Notes under the pieces: generated by a model | Seen by the model: only the letters and a program-made list of their open reading frames with translations | Databases searched by the model: none | What the model was told of the DNA's origin: nothing | Assembly: GCF_002237655.1 (NCBI RefSeq) | Contig: NZ_NOKT01000023.1 | Span: forward strand, 62,001-126,000 | Direction of reading: 5' to 3' | Source: Streptomyces sp. XY006 | GTDB taxonomy: Bacteria > Actinomycetota > Actinomycetes > Streptomycetales > Streptomycetaceae | DNA: 64,000 nt | In this document: in pieces, positions 25,835-36,887 of the stretch | Layout: the number at the start of each line of letters is the position of its first letter | Numbering within the stretch: the first letter of the stretch is position 1 | Position numbers and translations under genes: made by a program

Positions 25835-27523
25835 TCAGGCGGGGTGCCCGGCGACGCGCAGGGCGTGCACGAGGTCCCAGCGGCGCTCGTCGGACACGCC
25901 GGCGGCGGCCTCCAGCAGGAGCGGTACGAGGCGCTGCGGGTCGGGCTCGGCACTGCGGGCGGCCTCCTCGGGGGTACGGGCCGTGACGTAGGCGTCGAGC
26001 AGCACGCGCACCTCACGGCGGCGTCCTCCGTCGGCCAGCGCGAGGACGGCCCGGCCGATCTCGCCCGGCGGGCGGGCGACGCCCTGCCTCAGCATCTGCC
26101 GTCCGTCGCCGGCGCGCCCCGCCGCGGCCAGGGCGTCGGCGGCGGCGACCAGCTGCCCGGCGGGCAGTGCGGCGGCCTCCCAGAGCAGGGTCTGCCAGTC
26201 GGCGTCCAGCCCGGCGCGGTGCAGCCGCTCGGCGAGCAGCGGGAACCGGGCCGGTCCCCAGGAGGCGGCCTCGACCAGCAGGGCGTGCGCCTCCCCGCTG
26301 CGCCCCTCGGCCCGCAGCCGCGCCAGCGTCTCGACGACCCTGGCGACCTCGTCCCGGTCGGCGTCCCCGGCGACTGCGGTCCCCTCCCCCACCGGGCGCT
26401 CCTCGACCGCCTCCTCGGCGGCCCCGGCGAAGCGGGCGCCCCGGGGCGTACGGCCGCCGGCCGACGCGACGGGCGCGGGCAGACCCGGCACGACGGCGGA
26501 CACCACACCGGGCACGACGTCCTCCTCCTCGACGGCCCCGGCGAACCGGGCCCCACCCCGCCGCCGCTTACGCACTTTCCCGACACCGCCCTGCGGACCA
26601 CTCACCGCCTGGGAGGGACTGGCCGCGGAAGGAGAACCCGGAGCGGGGTCGGGGGCGGCCGGGCTGGGGCTGGGGGCGGCGAAGCGGGCGGGGGCGGCTG
26701 GGGCGGCGAAGGCGGCCGGGGCAGCGAGAGGGGTGGAGGCATTCACGCCGCCCGCGGCGGCTTGCCGCGGTTCGGTCCGGCTCGCCGGGTGCGGGGCCCC
26801 ACGGCCGGCCTCGTGGGCGCCGGCGCCGTATGGAGCCGGGGCCGCGGTCCTGCCGCCACCACGGCCCTGCCCGGCCTCACCCGCGCCGTACCCGGACGCG
26901 ACCCCGGGCCGGGGCCCGGCCACCGTCCCGCCACCGCCCCCACGGCCCTGCCCGACCCCGTCGGCGTCGTGCGGGGCGGTCGTCTCGGCCCACTGCCCCG
27001 TGGGGGACCGCGGGGCGCTTCGGTGTGTGTGGGTCATTCGGGCCCGTAGTTCCGCGCATCGTGCCGTCGCGCGGGCGTGGTCGTCGTGGGCCCAGGCCAG
27101 GTCGCGGCGGAGGGCGTCCGCCTGCTCGCGTGTGGCGGCCGAGGTCAGCTGGCGGGCGAGGGCGGCCTGGCGTTCCGCGGCGTACTTCTGTTCGCGGAGC
27201 ATGACGTCGAGGCGGTCGGCGAGGGCCTCACGGCCGCCCGGCCGGCCGTCGTACGCGGCGAGCGCGGCGGTGTGCAGGAAGCGGGCGTGCTCGGTCTCGG
27301 GGCCCACGCCCCCCGGCCCGTACTGCTCGGCGAGGTCGCGCAGCAGGGACTCCACCACGTCCCAGGGCGGCAGCTCACGCCCGTCGAGACAGGCCCGCAT
27401 GCCCTCCGGGTCCCGCTGCCAGAACACCGCGCACCACCCGCCGGACGGGTCGAGGCGCGCCAGGAGACCGTCCAGGTAGTTCGCGAACTCCCGCACCTCG
27501 GCCGGGAGTTGGTCCGCCGTCAT
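25835..27523 (-). CDS. Large Streptomyces hypothetical protein with Ala/Pro/Gly-rich middle
   Basis: 562 residues. An N-terminal helical domain (about 1-165: EVREFANYLDGLLARLDPSGGWCAVFWQRDP and a heptad-like Glu/Arg/Ala segment) is followed by a disordered Gly/Ala/Pro region (about 165-370) with two GARFAGA motifs. A C-terminal helical repeat region (about 375-560) has VETLARLRAEGRSGEAHALLVEAASWGP, which looks TPR- or HEAT-like. The start of the first domain resembles proteins encoded with XRE regulators in Streptomyces; here an XRE gene lies just upstream on the same strand. I cannot name a function. Confidence 0.75.
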   Translation of the reverse strand: MTADQLPAEVREFANYLDGLLARLDPSGGWCAVFWQRDPEGMRACLDGRELPPWDVVESLLRDLAEQYGPGGVGPETEHARFLHTAALAAYDGRPGGREALADRLDVMLREQKYAAERQAALARQLTSAATREQADALRRDLAWAHDDHARATARCAELRARMTHTHRSAPRSPTGQWAETTAPHDADGVGQGRGGGGGTVAGPRPGVASGYGAGEAGQGRGGGRTAAPAPYGAGAHEAGRGAPHPASRTEPRQAAAGGVNASTPLAAPAAFAAPAAPARFAAPSPSPAAPDPAPGSPSAASPSQAVSGPQGGVGKVRKRRRGGARFAGAVEEEDVVPGVVSAVVPGLPAPVASAGGRTPRGARFAGAAEEAVEERPVGEGTAVAGDADRDEVARVVETLARLRAEGRSGEAHALLVEAASWGPARFPLLAERLHRAGLDADWQTLLWEAAALPAGQLVAAADALAAAGRAGDGRQMLRQGVARPPGEIGRAVLALADGGRRREVRVLLDAYVTARTPEEAARSAEPDPQRLVPLLLEAAAGVSDERRWDLVHALRVAGHPA

Positions 27524-27548
27524 CGCTCAACTCCCGATAGACCGGAGC

Positions 27549-27599
27549 ACTCCGCCCCGTAGGCAACACCAATCGTGTTACGGCGGTGCTACGGGGAGT
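27549..27599. promoter_or_regulatory. Double inverted repeat between XRE gene and the 562-residue gene
   Basis: An outer repeat (CCCCGTAG at 27555-27562 with CTACGGGG at 27589-27596, extended by ACTCC and AGT) encloses an inner one (AACAC 27565-27569 with GTGTT 27575-27579). It lies 26-76 bp upstream of the ATG at 27523 and could be an operator or leader hairpin. Confidence 0.45.
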
Positions 27600-27633
27600 T
27601 TTCACCCGCGGAGCGGGCGCCTCCGGGGGCCGG

Positions 27634-27885
27634 TCAGAGCGGTACGAGAACGCACTGCCCGGCCAGGTCGTCCATCGACAGCCCGAGCGCGCCGGCCAGC
27701 GCGGCCACCGTGAAGAACGCCGGGGTCGGGGCCCGCCCGGTCTCGATCTTCCGGAGGGTCTCCGCGGAGATGCCCGCGCTCGCCGCGACCTCGGCCATGC
27801 TCCGGTCGCCACGCGCCTCACGCAGCAGCTTGCCCAGCCGCTCGCCGCGTTCGCGCTCTTCGGGGGTGAGAGGGGTGCGCACCAT
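27634..27885 (-). CDS. Small XRE-family helix-turn-helix regulator
   Basis: 83 residues: MAEVAASAGISAETLRKIETGRAPTPAFFTVAALAGALGLSM forms a standard five-helix XRE/Cro domain that fills nearly the whole protein. The start ATG (27885) lies only six bases from a TAGAAT box, so the transcript may be leaderless. It is divergent from methionine aminopeptidase, with 32 bp between start codons and a palindrome in that space, a layout that suggests autoregulation and control of the neighbour. Confidence 0.87.
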   Translation of the reverse strand: MVRTPLTPEERERGERLGKLLREARGDRSMAEVAASAGISAETLRKIETGRAPTPAFFTVAALAGALGLSMDDLAGQCVLVPL

Positions 27886-27891
27886 GACCCC

Positions 27892-27910
27892 ATTCTAATA
27901 CCGGTATAGT
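27892..27910. promoter_or_regulatory. Divergent -10 boxes flanking a palindromic operator
   Basis: A perfect 10-bp palindrome ATACCGGTAT (27898-27907) lies between TAGAAT (minus strand, 27897-27892) and TATAGT (plus strand, 27905-27910). Each -10-like box is 6-7 bases from the start codon it faces (27885 and 27918), so both genes may make leaderless mRNA. The operator overlaps both promoters. Confidence 0.55.
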
Positions 27911-27917
27911 AATTGGC

Positions 27918-28685
27918 ATGGTGGAGCTGAAGACGGACACATCGATCGACGCCATGTACGAGGCGGGCCAGGTCGTCGCCCGCGCGCTGACGGCCGCACG
28001 CGAGGCCGCCGACGTGGGCGTCTCCCTGCTGGAACTCGACGAGGTCGCACACGACGTACTGCGCGAGGCGGGGGCGAGTTCCCCCTTCCTCGGCTACCGG
28101 CCGTCCTTCGCGCCGACCCCGTTCCCGGCCGTCCTGTGCGTCTCGGTCAACGACGCGATCGTGCACGGCATCCCGACCCGCTACCGCCTGCGCGACGGCG
28201 ACCTGGTGTCCATCGACTTCGGTGCCGAACTGGGCGGCTGGGTCGGCGACTCCGCGCTCAGCTTCGTCGTCGGCCGCCCCCGCCCGGGCGATCTGCGGCT
28301 GATCGAGACGGCCGAGCGGGCGCTCGCGGCCGGCATCGAGGCGGCCGTCGTCGGCAACCGCATCGGCGACATCGCCCACGCGATCGGCACGGTCTGCCGC
28401 ACCGCCGGCTACGGCATCCCCGACGGCTTCGGCGGCCACGGCATCGGCCGCCGGATGCACGAGGACCCCGGCGTGCCGAACGAGGGGCGGCCCGGACGCG
28501 GCATGCGGCTGCGGCACGGCATGGTGCTGGCGATCGAGCCCATGGTCGTCGCGGGCGGCACGGACGACTACCACGCGGCCCCCGACGGCTGGACCCTGAA
28601 GACCAACGACGGCTCCCGCGCGGCCCACGCCGAGCACACGGTGGCGATCACGGACGCGGGCCCGAGGATCCTGACCGCGCGCTGA
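27918..28685 (+). CDS. map: Methionine aminopeptidase, type I
   Basis: 255 residues. The pita-bread-fold metal ligands are in place: LVSIDFGAELGGWVGDSALSF (two Asp), GGHGIGRRMHEDP (His), LAIEPMVV (Glu) and AAHAEHTVAIT (Glu). It removes N-terminal Met from nascent proteins in the cytosol. Streptomyces has more than one map gene; this copy is isolated from the ribosomal-protein operon and faces an XRE regulator, so it is probably a specialised or regulated paralogue (inference). Confidence 0.92.
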   Translation: MVELKTDTSIDAMYEAGQVVARALTAAREAADVGVSLLELDEVAHDVLREAGASSPFLGYRPSFAPTPFPAVLCVSVNDAIVHGIPTRYRLRDGDLVSIDFGAELGGWVGDSALSFVVGRPRPGDLRLIETAERALAAGIEAAVVGNRIGDIAHAIGTVCRTAGYGIPDGFGGHGIGRRMHEDPGVPNEGRPGRGMRLRHGMVLAIEPMVVAGGTDDYHAAPDGWTLKTNDGSRAAHAEHTVAITDAGPRILTAR

Positions 28686-28862
28686 CACCGCCCGAACAAC
28701 CTCATATGTCCCGAAGGTGCCCCTCGTCGGCGATCGTGCGAAGGTGTTCTACGAGCGCGCCTCAGGTGTAACGGGCTGCCACCCGGGTTACCCGACCCCG
28801 GCACGTCGACCAGCGAGGGCGTCCCCCGCCCGGGCGCCGGGGACGCCGGGAACGGAAGGCCC

Positions 28863-31384
<2,522 letters not shown>

Positions 31385-31385
<1 letters not shown>

Positions 31386-31414
31386 GGGCGCGGGGAACTG
31401 CGCGGCCAGCCCCC
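31385..31414. repeat. Dispersed Streptomyces intergenic hairpin repeat (short form)
   Basis: Starting at the clpC-like stop codon, GGGGCGCGGGGAACTGCGCG then GCCAGCCCCC forms a stem between convergent genes. It shares GGGGCGCGGGG and GCGCGxCCAGCC with the element at 20880-20950. I recognise it as an abundant Streptomyces intergenic element; here it may also end transcription. Confidence 0.65.
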
Positions 31415-31433
31415 GCACACCCGCACCCGGCAT

Positions 31434-33233
31434 TCAGCGAGCAGGCCGCACCACCATCGCCGACCCTCCACCCCGCCGCACGGTCTCCGCGGCCGCCAGC
31501 CACTTCCCGCCGGGCAGCCGCTGCACCCCCGTGGCCGCCCCGATCTCCGGGTTGGCCTTGAACGAGTGCCCGATCGCCTCCAACTGCCGCTTCACGTCAC
31601 CGTCGAGGCCCGGCTCCAGCTCCGTCTGCGCGGCGTTGCGCTGGCTCGCCCGGGGCGCGGCGATCGCGTCGACCAGCGGCAGCCCCCGGTCGAGGAACCC
31701 GGTGAGCGTCTGCAGCACGGTGGTGATGATCGTCGCGCCGCCCGGCGATCCCAGCGCCACCACGGGCCGGTCGTGCCGGTCGAGCACGATCGTCGGCGAC
31801 ATCGACGACCGGGGCCGCTTGCCCGGGCCCGGCAGGTTCGGGTCGTGCACGGCGGGGTTCGCCGGGGCGAAGGAGAAGTCGGTCAGCTCGTTGTTGAGGA
31901 TGAACCCCCGCCCCGGCACGGTGATCCCGCTGCCGCCCGTCTGCTCGATGGTGAGGGTGTAGGAGACGACGTTCCCCCACTTGTCGGCCACGGTCAGATG
32001 CGTGGTGCTGTCGCCCTCGTAGGTGGTGGGCGCGGCCGTGCCGCCGGTGTCGCAGGACTTCGGGTCGCGCGGGTCACCGGGTGCCACGGGGCTGGTGAGC
32101 ACCGCGTCGTCCTTGATGAGGCACGCGCGCGAGTCGGCGAACCGCTGCGACAGCAGTTCCTTCGTCGGGACGTCCTCGAACGCGGGGTCGCCCACCCAGC
32201 GGCCCCGGTCGGCGAACGCGATCCGGCTCGCCTCGATGTACCGGTGCAGATAGGTCGCCCGGTCGGCCTTCGACAGGTCGGTCCGCTCCAGGATGTTGAG
32301 CGCCTCGCCGACCGTCGTGCCGCCGGAGGAGGACGGGGCCATCGAGTAGACGCCGAGGCCGCGGTAGGAGGTACGGCTGGGCGCCTGGAGCCTGGTGCGG
32401 TAGCCGGCCAGGTCCTGGACGGTCAGGTCGCCGGGCCGGGCGTTCCAGCCGGAGGCGGGGTCCACCGGCGGCTCGTTGACGGTCTCGACGATCTCCCGTC
32501 CGAGCCGGCCGTGGTAGAGCTCCCCGACCCCCTTGCGCGCCAGCTCCGCGTAGGTGCGGGCGAGGTCGGGGTTCTTGAACGTGGAGCCGACGGCGGGCAG
32601 CCGGCCGCCGGGCAGGAACAGCTCGGCGGTGTCCGGGAAGTAGCGGAAGCGGGCCTCGTTGGAGGCGGTCTGCGCGCGGAAGGTCTCGTCGACCGTGAAG
32701 CCGTCGCGGGCCAGGCGCTCGGCCGGCTTCAGGACGCTGGCGAGCCGCTTGCTGCCCCATCGGTCGAGGGCGGCCTGCCAGGTGGCGGGCGTGCCGGGCG
32801 TGCCGACGCTCAGGCCGCTGCTGACGGCCTCGGCGAAGGGCACGGGCTTGCCGTTCTCGACGAACAGGTCCTCGTCGGCGCTCGACGGGGCGGTCTCGCG
32901 GCCGTCGATGGTGCGTACCGTGCGGGACCGGGCGTCGTAGTAGACGAAGTAGCCGCCTCCGCCGATGCCGGCGGAGTAGGGCTCGGTGACGCCGAGGGCG
33001 GCGGCCGTGGCGACGGCCGCGTCGACGGCGTTGCCCCCCTTTCGGAGGACCTCGATCCCGGCGGCGGAGGCGTCCGGGTCGACGCTGGAGACCGCGCCGC
33101 CGTAGCCGACGGCCAGGGGGGTCTTCTCACCGCCGGGGCTCTGTGCGGCGGGTGGCGCCGTCGCGCCCACCGAAGCCACCACGGCGGCCGAGACCGCCAG
33201 GACCGTCAGATTCCGTGCGACAGGGCGACGCAT
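31434..33233 (-). CDS. ggt: Secreted gamma-glutamyltransferase
   Basis: 599 residues from the ATG at 33233, with GGAGG five bases upstream; a GTG two codons earlier overlaps that site. A signal peptide (about 1-32, RRPVARNLTVLAVSAAVVASVGATA) directs export. The heterodimer-forming nucleophile is Thr410 in STTHLTVADKWGNVV, and MSPTIVLDR and GSPGGATIITTVLQ complete the GGT signature. The mature enzyme autoprocesses and cleaves gamma-glutamyl bonds such as that of glutathione outside the cell. It converges with the ClpC-like gene. Confidence 0.92.
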   Translation of the reverse strand: MRRPVARNLTVLAVSAAVVASVGATAPPAAQSPGGEKTPLAVGYGGAVSSVDPDASAAGIEVLRKGGNAVDAAVATAAALGVTEPYSAGIGGGGYFVYYDARSRTVRTIDGRETAPSSADEDLFVENGKPVPFAEAVSSGLSVGTPGTPATWQAALDRWGSKRLASVLKPAERLARDGFTVDETFRAQTASNEARFRYFPDTAELFLPGGRLPAVGSTFKNPDLARTYAELARKGVGELYHGRLGREIVETVNEPPVDPASGWNARPGDLTVQDLAGYRTRLQAPSRTSYRGLGVYSMAPSSSGGTTVGEALNILERTDLSKADRATYLHRYIEASRIAFADRGRWVGDPAFEDVPTKELLSQRFADSRACLIKDDAVLTSPVAPGDPRDPKSCDTGGTAAPTTYEGDSTTHLTVADKWGNVVSYTLTIEQTGGSGITVPGRGFILNNELTDFSFAPANPAVHDPNLPGPGKRPRSSMSPTIVLDRHDRPVVALGSPGGATIITTVLQTLTGFLDRGLPLVDAIAAPRASQRNAAQTELEPGLDGDVKRQLEAIGHSFKANPEIGAATGVQRLPGGKWLAAAETVRRGGGSAMVVRPAR

Positions 33234-33337
33234 CCGCACCTCCAGGCAAAGGCAGTCCGCGCAGCTTAATTCATCGCCATGGCCTCGTCAGGAGCACGCC
33301 GAACGCGTGTCCGCCCGGCCCGCTACCATGCGCGCCC

Positions 33338-34099
33338 ATGAATGACGACGTGCGCAACATCGTCCTGGGCGTGATAGCGGCCGGCCTGAGCGCCGCCATC
33401 GGCTGGGTGGCCCGCACCTACCTGTGGAACCGCAAACTGCGCCGGAAGCAGGCGTTCTTCGGGCTGCCGGACAACTCCGAGTCCCTGCTGGTGGTGAACC
33501 GGGGCGCGGCGGGGCCGGAGTTCGCGGTGATGCGCTACGACGTGTTCGCCCTGCTCGAACTGGCCGCGCTGATCAAGGACTGCAACGCCCACGCCCAGAT
33601 CCTCCCCCACGACACGGCACGTCAGGGCTTCGGCGAGCGTACCGAGTTCTGCGTCGGCGGCCCGGCCTCCAACCGGCGCATGGCGGCCCACCTGTCCTCG
33701 CTGCTGCCGGGCGTGCAGGTGAACGTGGACGCCGAACCGGGCCCGGACCGGGGCTCGTTCCTCATCGGCTCGGAGCGCTACCGCGTGGAGCACGGCAGAC
33801 AGGAGTTCGCGCTGCTGGCCCGCCTCACCGGGGAGCGCGGCCGGGACACCCGCCCGGTCTTCCTCTTCTGCGGCCAGACGTCGATCACCAACCAGGCCAC
33901 CACCCGCTACCTCGCCCGCCATCACGAGCGGCTGACCCGCAAGTACGGCACCGGCTCGTTCGTGCTGCTGCTCAAGGTGATCAACTCGCAGGCGTACGGG
34001 CCGGACGTCGTGGAGCTGATGGAGGACGTGACGCGCGCGGCCCAGACCGCACCGCCCGCAGCGGCGACGGCTCCACGCAACATCCACCGGGCCTCCTGA
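33338..34099 (+). CDS. Membrane-anchored conserved protein of unknown function
   Basis: 253 residues from the ATG at 33338. One N-terminal helix (about 8-28, VLGVIAAGLSAAIGWVARTYL) anchors a cytosolic domain. The domain has ESLLVVNRGAAGPEFAVMRYDVFALLELAALIKDC and later VFLFCGQTSITNQATTRYLARHHERL, with alternating strands and helices. I know similar Streptomyces proteins only as hypothetical. It lies between the secreted GGT gene (divergent) and the CocE/NonD hydrolase gene (same strand). Confidence 0.75.
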   Translation: MNDDVRNIVLGVIAAGLSAAIGWVARTYLWNRKLRRKQAFFGLPDNSESLLVVNRGAAGPEFAVMRYDVFALLELAALIKDCNAHAQILPHDTARQGFGERTEFCVGGPASNRRMAAHLSSLLPGVQVNVDAEPGPDRGSFLIGSERYRVEHGRQEFALLARLTGERGRDTRPVFLFCGQTSITNQATTRYLARHHERLTRKYGTGSFVLLLKVINSQAYGPDVVELMEDVTRAAQTAPPAAATAPRNIHRAS

Positions 34100-34121
34100 G
34101 GTTCTCCACGCCTCAACAATC

Positions 34122-34176
34122 GTTACTGGCACGTAACTTACCGACGGGTTACTCCTGGTAAGGAGCCGAGGTTACC
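34122..34176. promoter_or_regulatory. Cluster of GTTAC/GTAAC inverted and direct repeats
   Basis: GTTAC (34122-34126) pairs with GTAAC (34133-34137). TTAC (34149-34152) pairs with GTAA (34158-34161). GGTTAC recurs at 34148 and 34170, 22 bp apart. The cluster is 40-90 bp upstream of the hydrolase start and is AT-richer than its surroundings, as expected for a repressor-controlled promoter. Confidence 0.45.
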
Positions 34177-34214
34177 GTTCGGTCACTTTGCACTGACACG
34201 AGTGAGGAGTGACC

Positions 34215-35783
34215 GTGGGACCCCACCGCAAGGCCCTGCGCACCACCGCCGTAGGCGCCGTCTCGGCGACCCTGCTCGCCGGAAGCGCCCTCGGAATCGC
34301 CCCCACCGCCCAGGCGGCACCACACCCGGTCCGCTTCGTCGACATCAAGGGCGACGGCGGCACCGTCCTCAAGGCCAACGTCGTCACCCCGGCCGGCGCC
34401 GACGGCACGCGCCGCTACCCGCTGCTCGTCATGCCGACCAGCTGGGGCCTGCCCCAGATCGAGTACCTCGCCCAGGCCCAGCAGCTCGCCGACTCCGGCT
34501 ACGTCGTCGTCACCTACAACGTGCGCGGCTTCTGGCAGTCGGGCGGCGAGATCGAGGTGGCCGGCCCACCCGACGTCGCCGACGCCTCGAAGGTCATCGA
34601 CTGGGCGCTCGCGCACACCCCCTCAGACGCCGGGCACATCGGCATGGCGGGCGTCTCCTACGGCGCTGGCATCAGCCTGCTCACCGCGGCGCACGACCCC
34701 CGCGTCAAGGCGGTCGCCTCGCTGAGCGGCTGGGCCGACCTGATCGCCTCGATCTACTCCGGGCGCACCCAGCACGTCCAGGCGGCCGCCCTGCTGGACG
34801 GGGCGAGCGTCGTCACGGGCCGCCAGGGAGCCGAAGTCCGCCAGGTCTTCGACGACTTCTACAGCTCCGACCTGGCCAAGGAGCCGGAGCTCGTCGCCTG
34901 GGGGAAGAAACGTTCCGCTGCGACCTACCTCGACCGGATCAACGACAACGGCACGGCGATCATGCTCGCCAACGCCTGGGGCGACTCGGTCTTCCCGCCC
35001 AACCAGTACGTCGGCTTCTACGAGAAACTGACCGGCCCCAAGCGGCTGGAGCTGCGCCCCGGCGACCATGCCACCGCCGAGCTGACCGGCCTGTTCGGGC
35101 TGCCCAACGACGTGTGGAAGGACACCCGGCGCTGGTTCGACCATCACCTCAGGGGCGTGGACAACGGCATCGACCGCGAGCAGCCGGTCCGGCTCAAGTC
35201 CCGTTCCGCCGGGGGCTATGAGAGCTACCCGGACTGGAAGTCGGTCGGTGCGGACGCCCGGAAGATCGCCCTCGCGGACACGAAGACCATCCGCGCGAAC
35301 GTCAACTCGGGCGCCGACGGCGGGGTCGTCCTGCTCTCCAGCATCCTCGACCAGGTGACCCGGCTGCCCCCGATGGCCTCGATCCCGCTGCTCCCCCGCC
35401 GCTGGGCGGCCGTGTGGCAGTCGGAGAAGTACGCCACGGCCCAACAGGTGCGCGGCACGGCCAGATTGCACACGACCCTCACCCCGACCGAGGAGAGCGG
35501 CACCCTCGTCGCGCACCTGTACGACGTGGGGCCGCTCGGCCTCGGCAAGCTGGTCTCCCACGCGCCGTACACCTTCCACGGGCGCACCCCCGGAAAGCCG
35601 TTCGGCGTCGACCTGGAGCTGTACTCCACGGCGTACGACGTCCCGGCCGGGCATCGCCTCGCCCTGGTCGTCGACACGGTCGACCCGCTCTACATCGAGC
35701 ACAACCCGTCCGGCGCGCAGCTGACCTTCTCCTCGCCGGCGAACGACCCGTCGTACGTGTCGGTTCCGCTGCGCGAGCAGTGA
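34215..35783 (+). CDS. Secreted CocE/NonD-type alpha/beta hydrolase
   Basis: 522 residues from the GTG at 34215, five bases after GAGGAG; an in-frame GTG at 34209 overlaps that site. A signal peptide (about 1-36, ending TAQAAP) is followed by an X-Pro dipeptidyl-peptidase/CocE (S15) domain: NVRGFWQSGGEIE, then the nucleophile elbow GVSYGAG with its Ser, and PGDHAT for the His region. A C-terminal beta-rich domain (about 390-520) matches the PepX_C jelly roll. It is likely an extracellular acyl or peptide hydrolase; the substrate is unknown. Confidence 0.87.
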   Translation: MGPHRKALRTTAVGAVSATLLAGSALGIAPTAQAAPHPVRFVDIKGDGGTVLKANVVTPAGADGTRRYPLLVMPTSWGLPQIEYLAQAQQLADSGYVVVTYNVRGFWQSGGEIEVAGPPDVADASKVIDWALAHTPSDAGHIGMAGVSYGAGISLLTAAHDPRVKAVASLSGWADLIASIYSGRTQHVQAAALLDGASVVTGRQGAEVRQVFDDFYSSDLAKEPELVAWGKKRSAATYLDRINDNGTAIMLANAWGDSVFPPNQYVGFYEKLTGPKRLELRPGDHATAELTGLFGLPNDVWKDTRRWFDHHLRGVDNGIDREQPVRLKSRSAGGYESYPDWKSVGADARKIALADTKTIRANVNSGADGGVVLLSSILDQVTRLPPMASIPLLPRRWAAVWQSEKYATAQQVRGTARLHTTLTPTEESGTLVAHLYDVGPLGLGKLVSHAPYTFHGRTPGKPFGVDLELYSTAYDVPAGHRLALVVDTVDPLYIEHNPSGAQLTFSSPANDPSYVSVPLREQ

Positions 35784-36003
35784 TCTCCGGCTGCCGCCGG
35801 ACGGGCCTGGCCGATGTGAACCACCGCCCCCGTGGCCTGGTACCGCGGGGGCCGCACCCGGCGGGAGACGCCCCGCGGACCGGGCGGGCGGTCTGCTCAC
35901 CCCGAACGGATCGGCGACCTTCGGCGAAGTCCCCCTCTCCACAGGGATGAAGGGCACATCGTAGTCGAGGTCCGGCCCGGGGCTCCGTCCGGTGCCCGCC
36001 CGT

Positions 36004-36747
36004 TCAGTGCTTGAGGATCTTGGAGAGGAAGTCCTTGGCGCGGTCGCTGGTGGGGTTGGTGAAGAACTCGTCGGGCGTGCGGTCCTCGACGATCCGGCCG
36101 TCGGCCATGAAGACGACGCGGTTGGCGGCCGAGCGGGCGAAGCCCATCTCGTGCGTGACGACGATCATGGTCATGCCCTCGCGGGCGAGCTGCCTCATGA
36201 CCTCCAGCACCTCGTTGATCATCTCCGGGTCGAGGGCCGAGGTCGGCTCGTCGAAGAGCATCGCCTTGGGCTCCATGGCCAGGGCGCGGGCGATGGCCAC
36301 ACGCTGCTGCTGGCCGCCGGAGAGCTGCGCCGGGTACTTGTCCGCCTGGTCGGCGACGCCGACCCGGTCGAGGAGTTCGCGGGAGCGCCGGTCGGCGTCC
36401 TCCTTCCCGCGCCCGCGGACCTTGACCTGCCCCAGGGAGACGTTCTGCAGCACGGTCTTGTGGGCGAAGAGGTTGAACGACTGGAAGACCATGCCGACAT
36501 CGGCGCGCAGCCGCGCCAGCGGCTTGCCCTCCTCCGGAAGCGGCTGCCCGTCGAGGACGATCTGCCCGGACTCGATCGTCTCCAGACGGTTGATGGCCCG
36601 GCACAGGGTCGACTTGCCCGAACCCGACGGGCCGATGACCACGACCACCTCCCCCCGGCCGACGGTGAGGTTGATGTCCCGCAGCACATGCAGGTCCCCG
36701 AAGTGCTTGTTGACGTCACGCAGCTCGATCAGCGGATCGACGGCCAT
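36004..36747 (-). CDS. Amino-acid ABC transporter ATP-binding protein (GluA/GlnQ-like), orphan
   Basis: 247 residues with Walker A GPSGSGKST, Q-loop FQSFNLFAHKTV, signature LSGGQQQR, Walker B AMLFDEPTSALDP and the H-loop VVTHEMGFA. This is the polar amino acid transport ATPase class that powers glutamate/glutamine importers. No permease or binding protein gene is adjacent: upstream lies a DUF-type gene and downstream a convergent hydrolase. It must pair with subunits encoded elsewhere. A GTGTCG-GG-CGACAC palindrome sits 64 bp upstream. Confidence 0.9.
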   Translation of the reverse strand: MAVDPLIELRDVNKHFGDLHVLRDINLTVGRGEVVVVIGPSGSGKSTLCRAINRLETIESGQIVLDGQPLPEEGKPLARLRADVGMVFQSFNLFAHKTVLQNVSLGQVKVRGRGKEDADRRSRELLDRVGVADQADKYPAQLSGGQQQRVAIARALAMEPKAMLFDEPTSALDPEMINEVLEVMRQLAREGMTMIVVTHEMGFARSAANRVVFMADGRIVEDRTPDEFFTNPTSDRAKDFLSKILKH

Positions 36748-36810
36748 ACTCAGCCCTACTCACTCTCAGCTGTGTGGTGGTTGCCGCAACGTATCCAGGC
36801 ACGATCGGTT

Positions 36811-36824
36811 GTGTCGGGCGACAC
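36811..36824. promoter_or_regulatory. Palindrome upstream of the orphan ABC ATPase
   Basis: GTGTCGGGCGACAC is a perfect inverted repeat of six-base arms around GG. It is followed by AT-rich DNA (ATCATTAGCCGTATTTAC) that is likely promoter sequence for the minus-strand gene starting at 36747. Confidence 0.4.
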
Positions 36825-36862
36825 GCACTTTTCGATCATTAGCCGTATTTACGTCGGACTTT

Positions 36863-36881
36863 AGGCCAAAGCTTCTGGCCT
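36863..36881 (-). terminator. Hairpin after the DUF6278-like gene
   Basis: AGGCCA (36863-36868) and TGGCCT (36876-36881) flank a seven-base loop containing AAGCTT. It lies 7-25 bp beyond the minus-strand stop codon at 36888 and separates that gene from the ABC ATPase promoter. Confidence 0.5.
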
Positions 36882-36887
36882 CAGGGC

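Noticed and set aside
28686..28862. HspR/HAIR or CtsR operator before the ClpC-like gene
   Set aside because: No CTTGAGT-type inverted repeat or CtsR heptad pair is present; only two weak CGAAGGTG copies.
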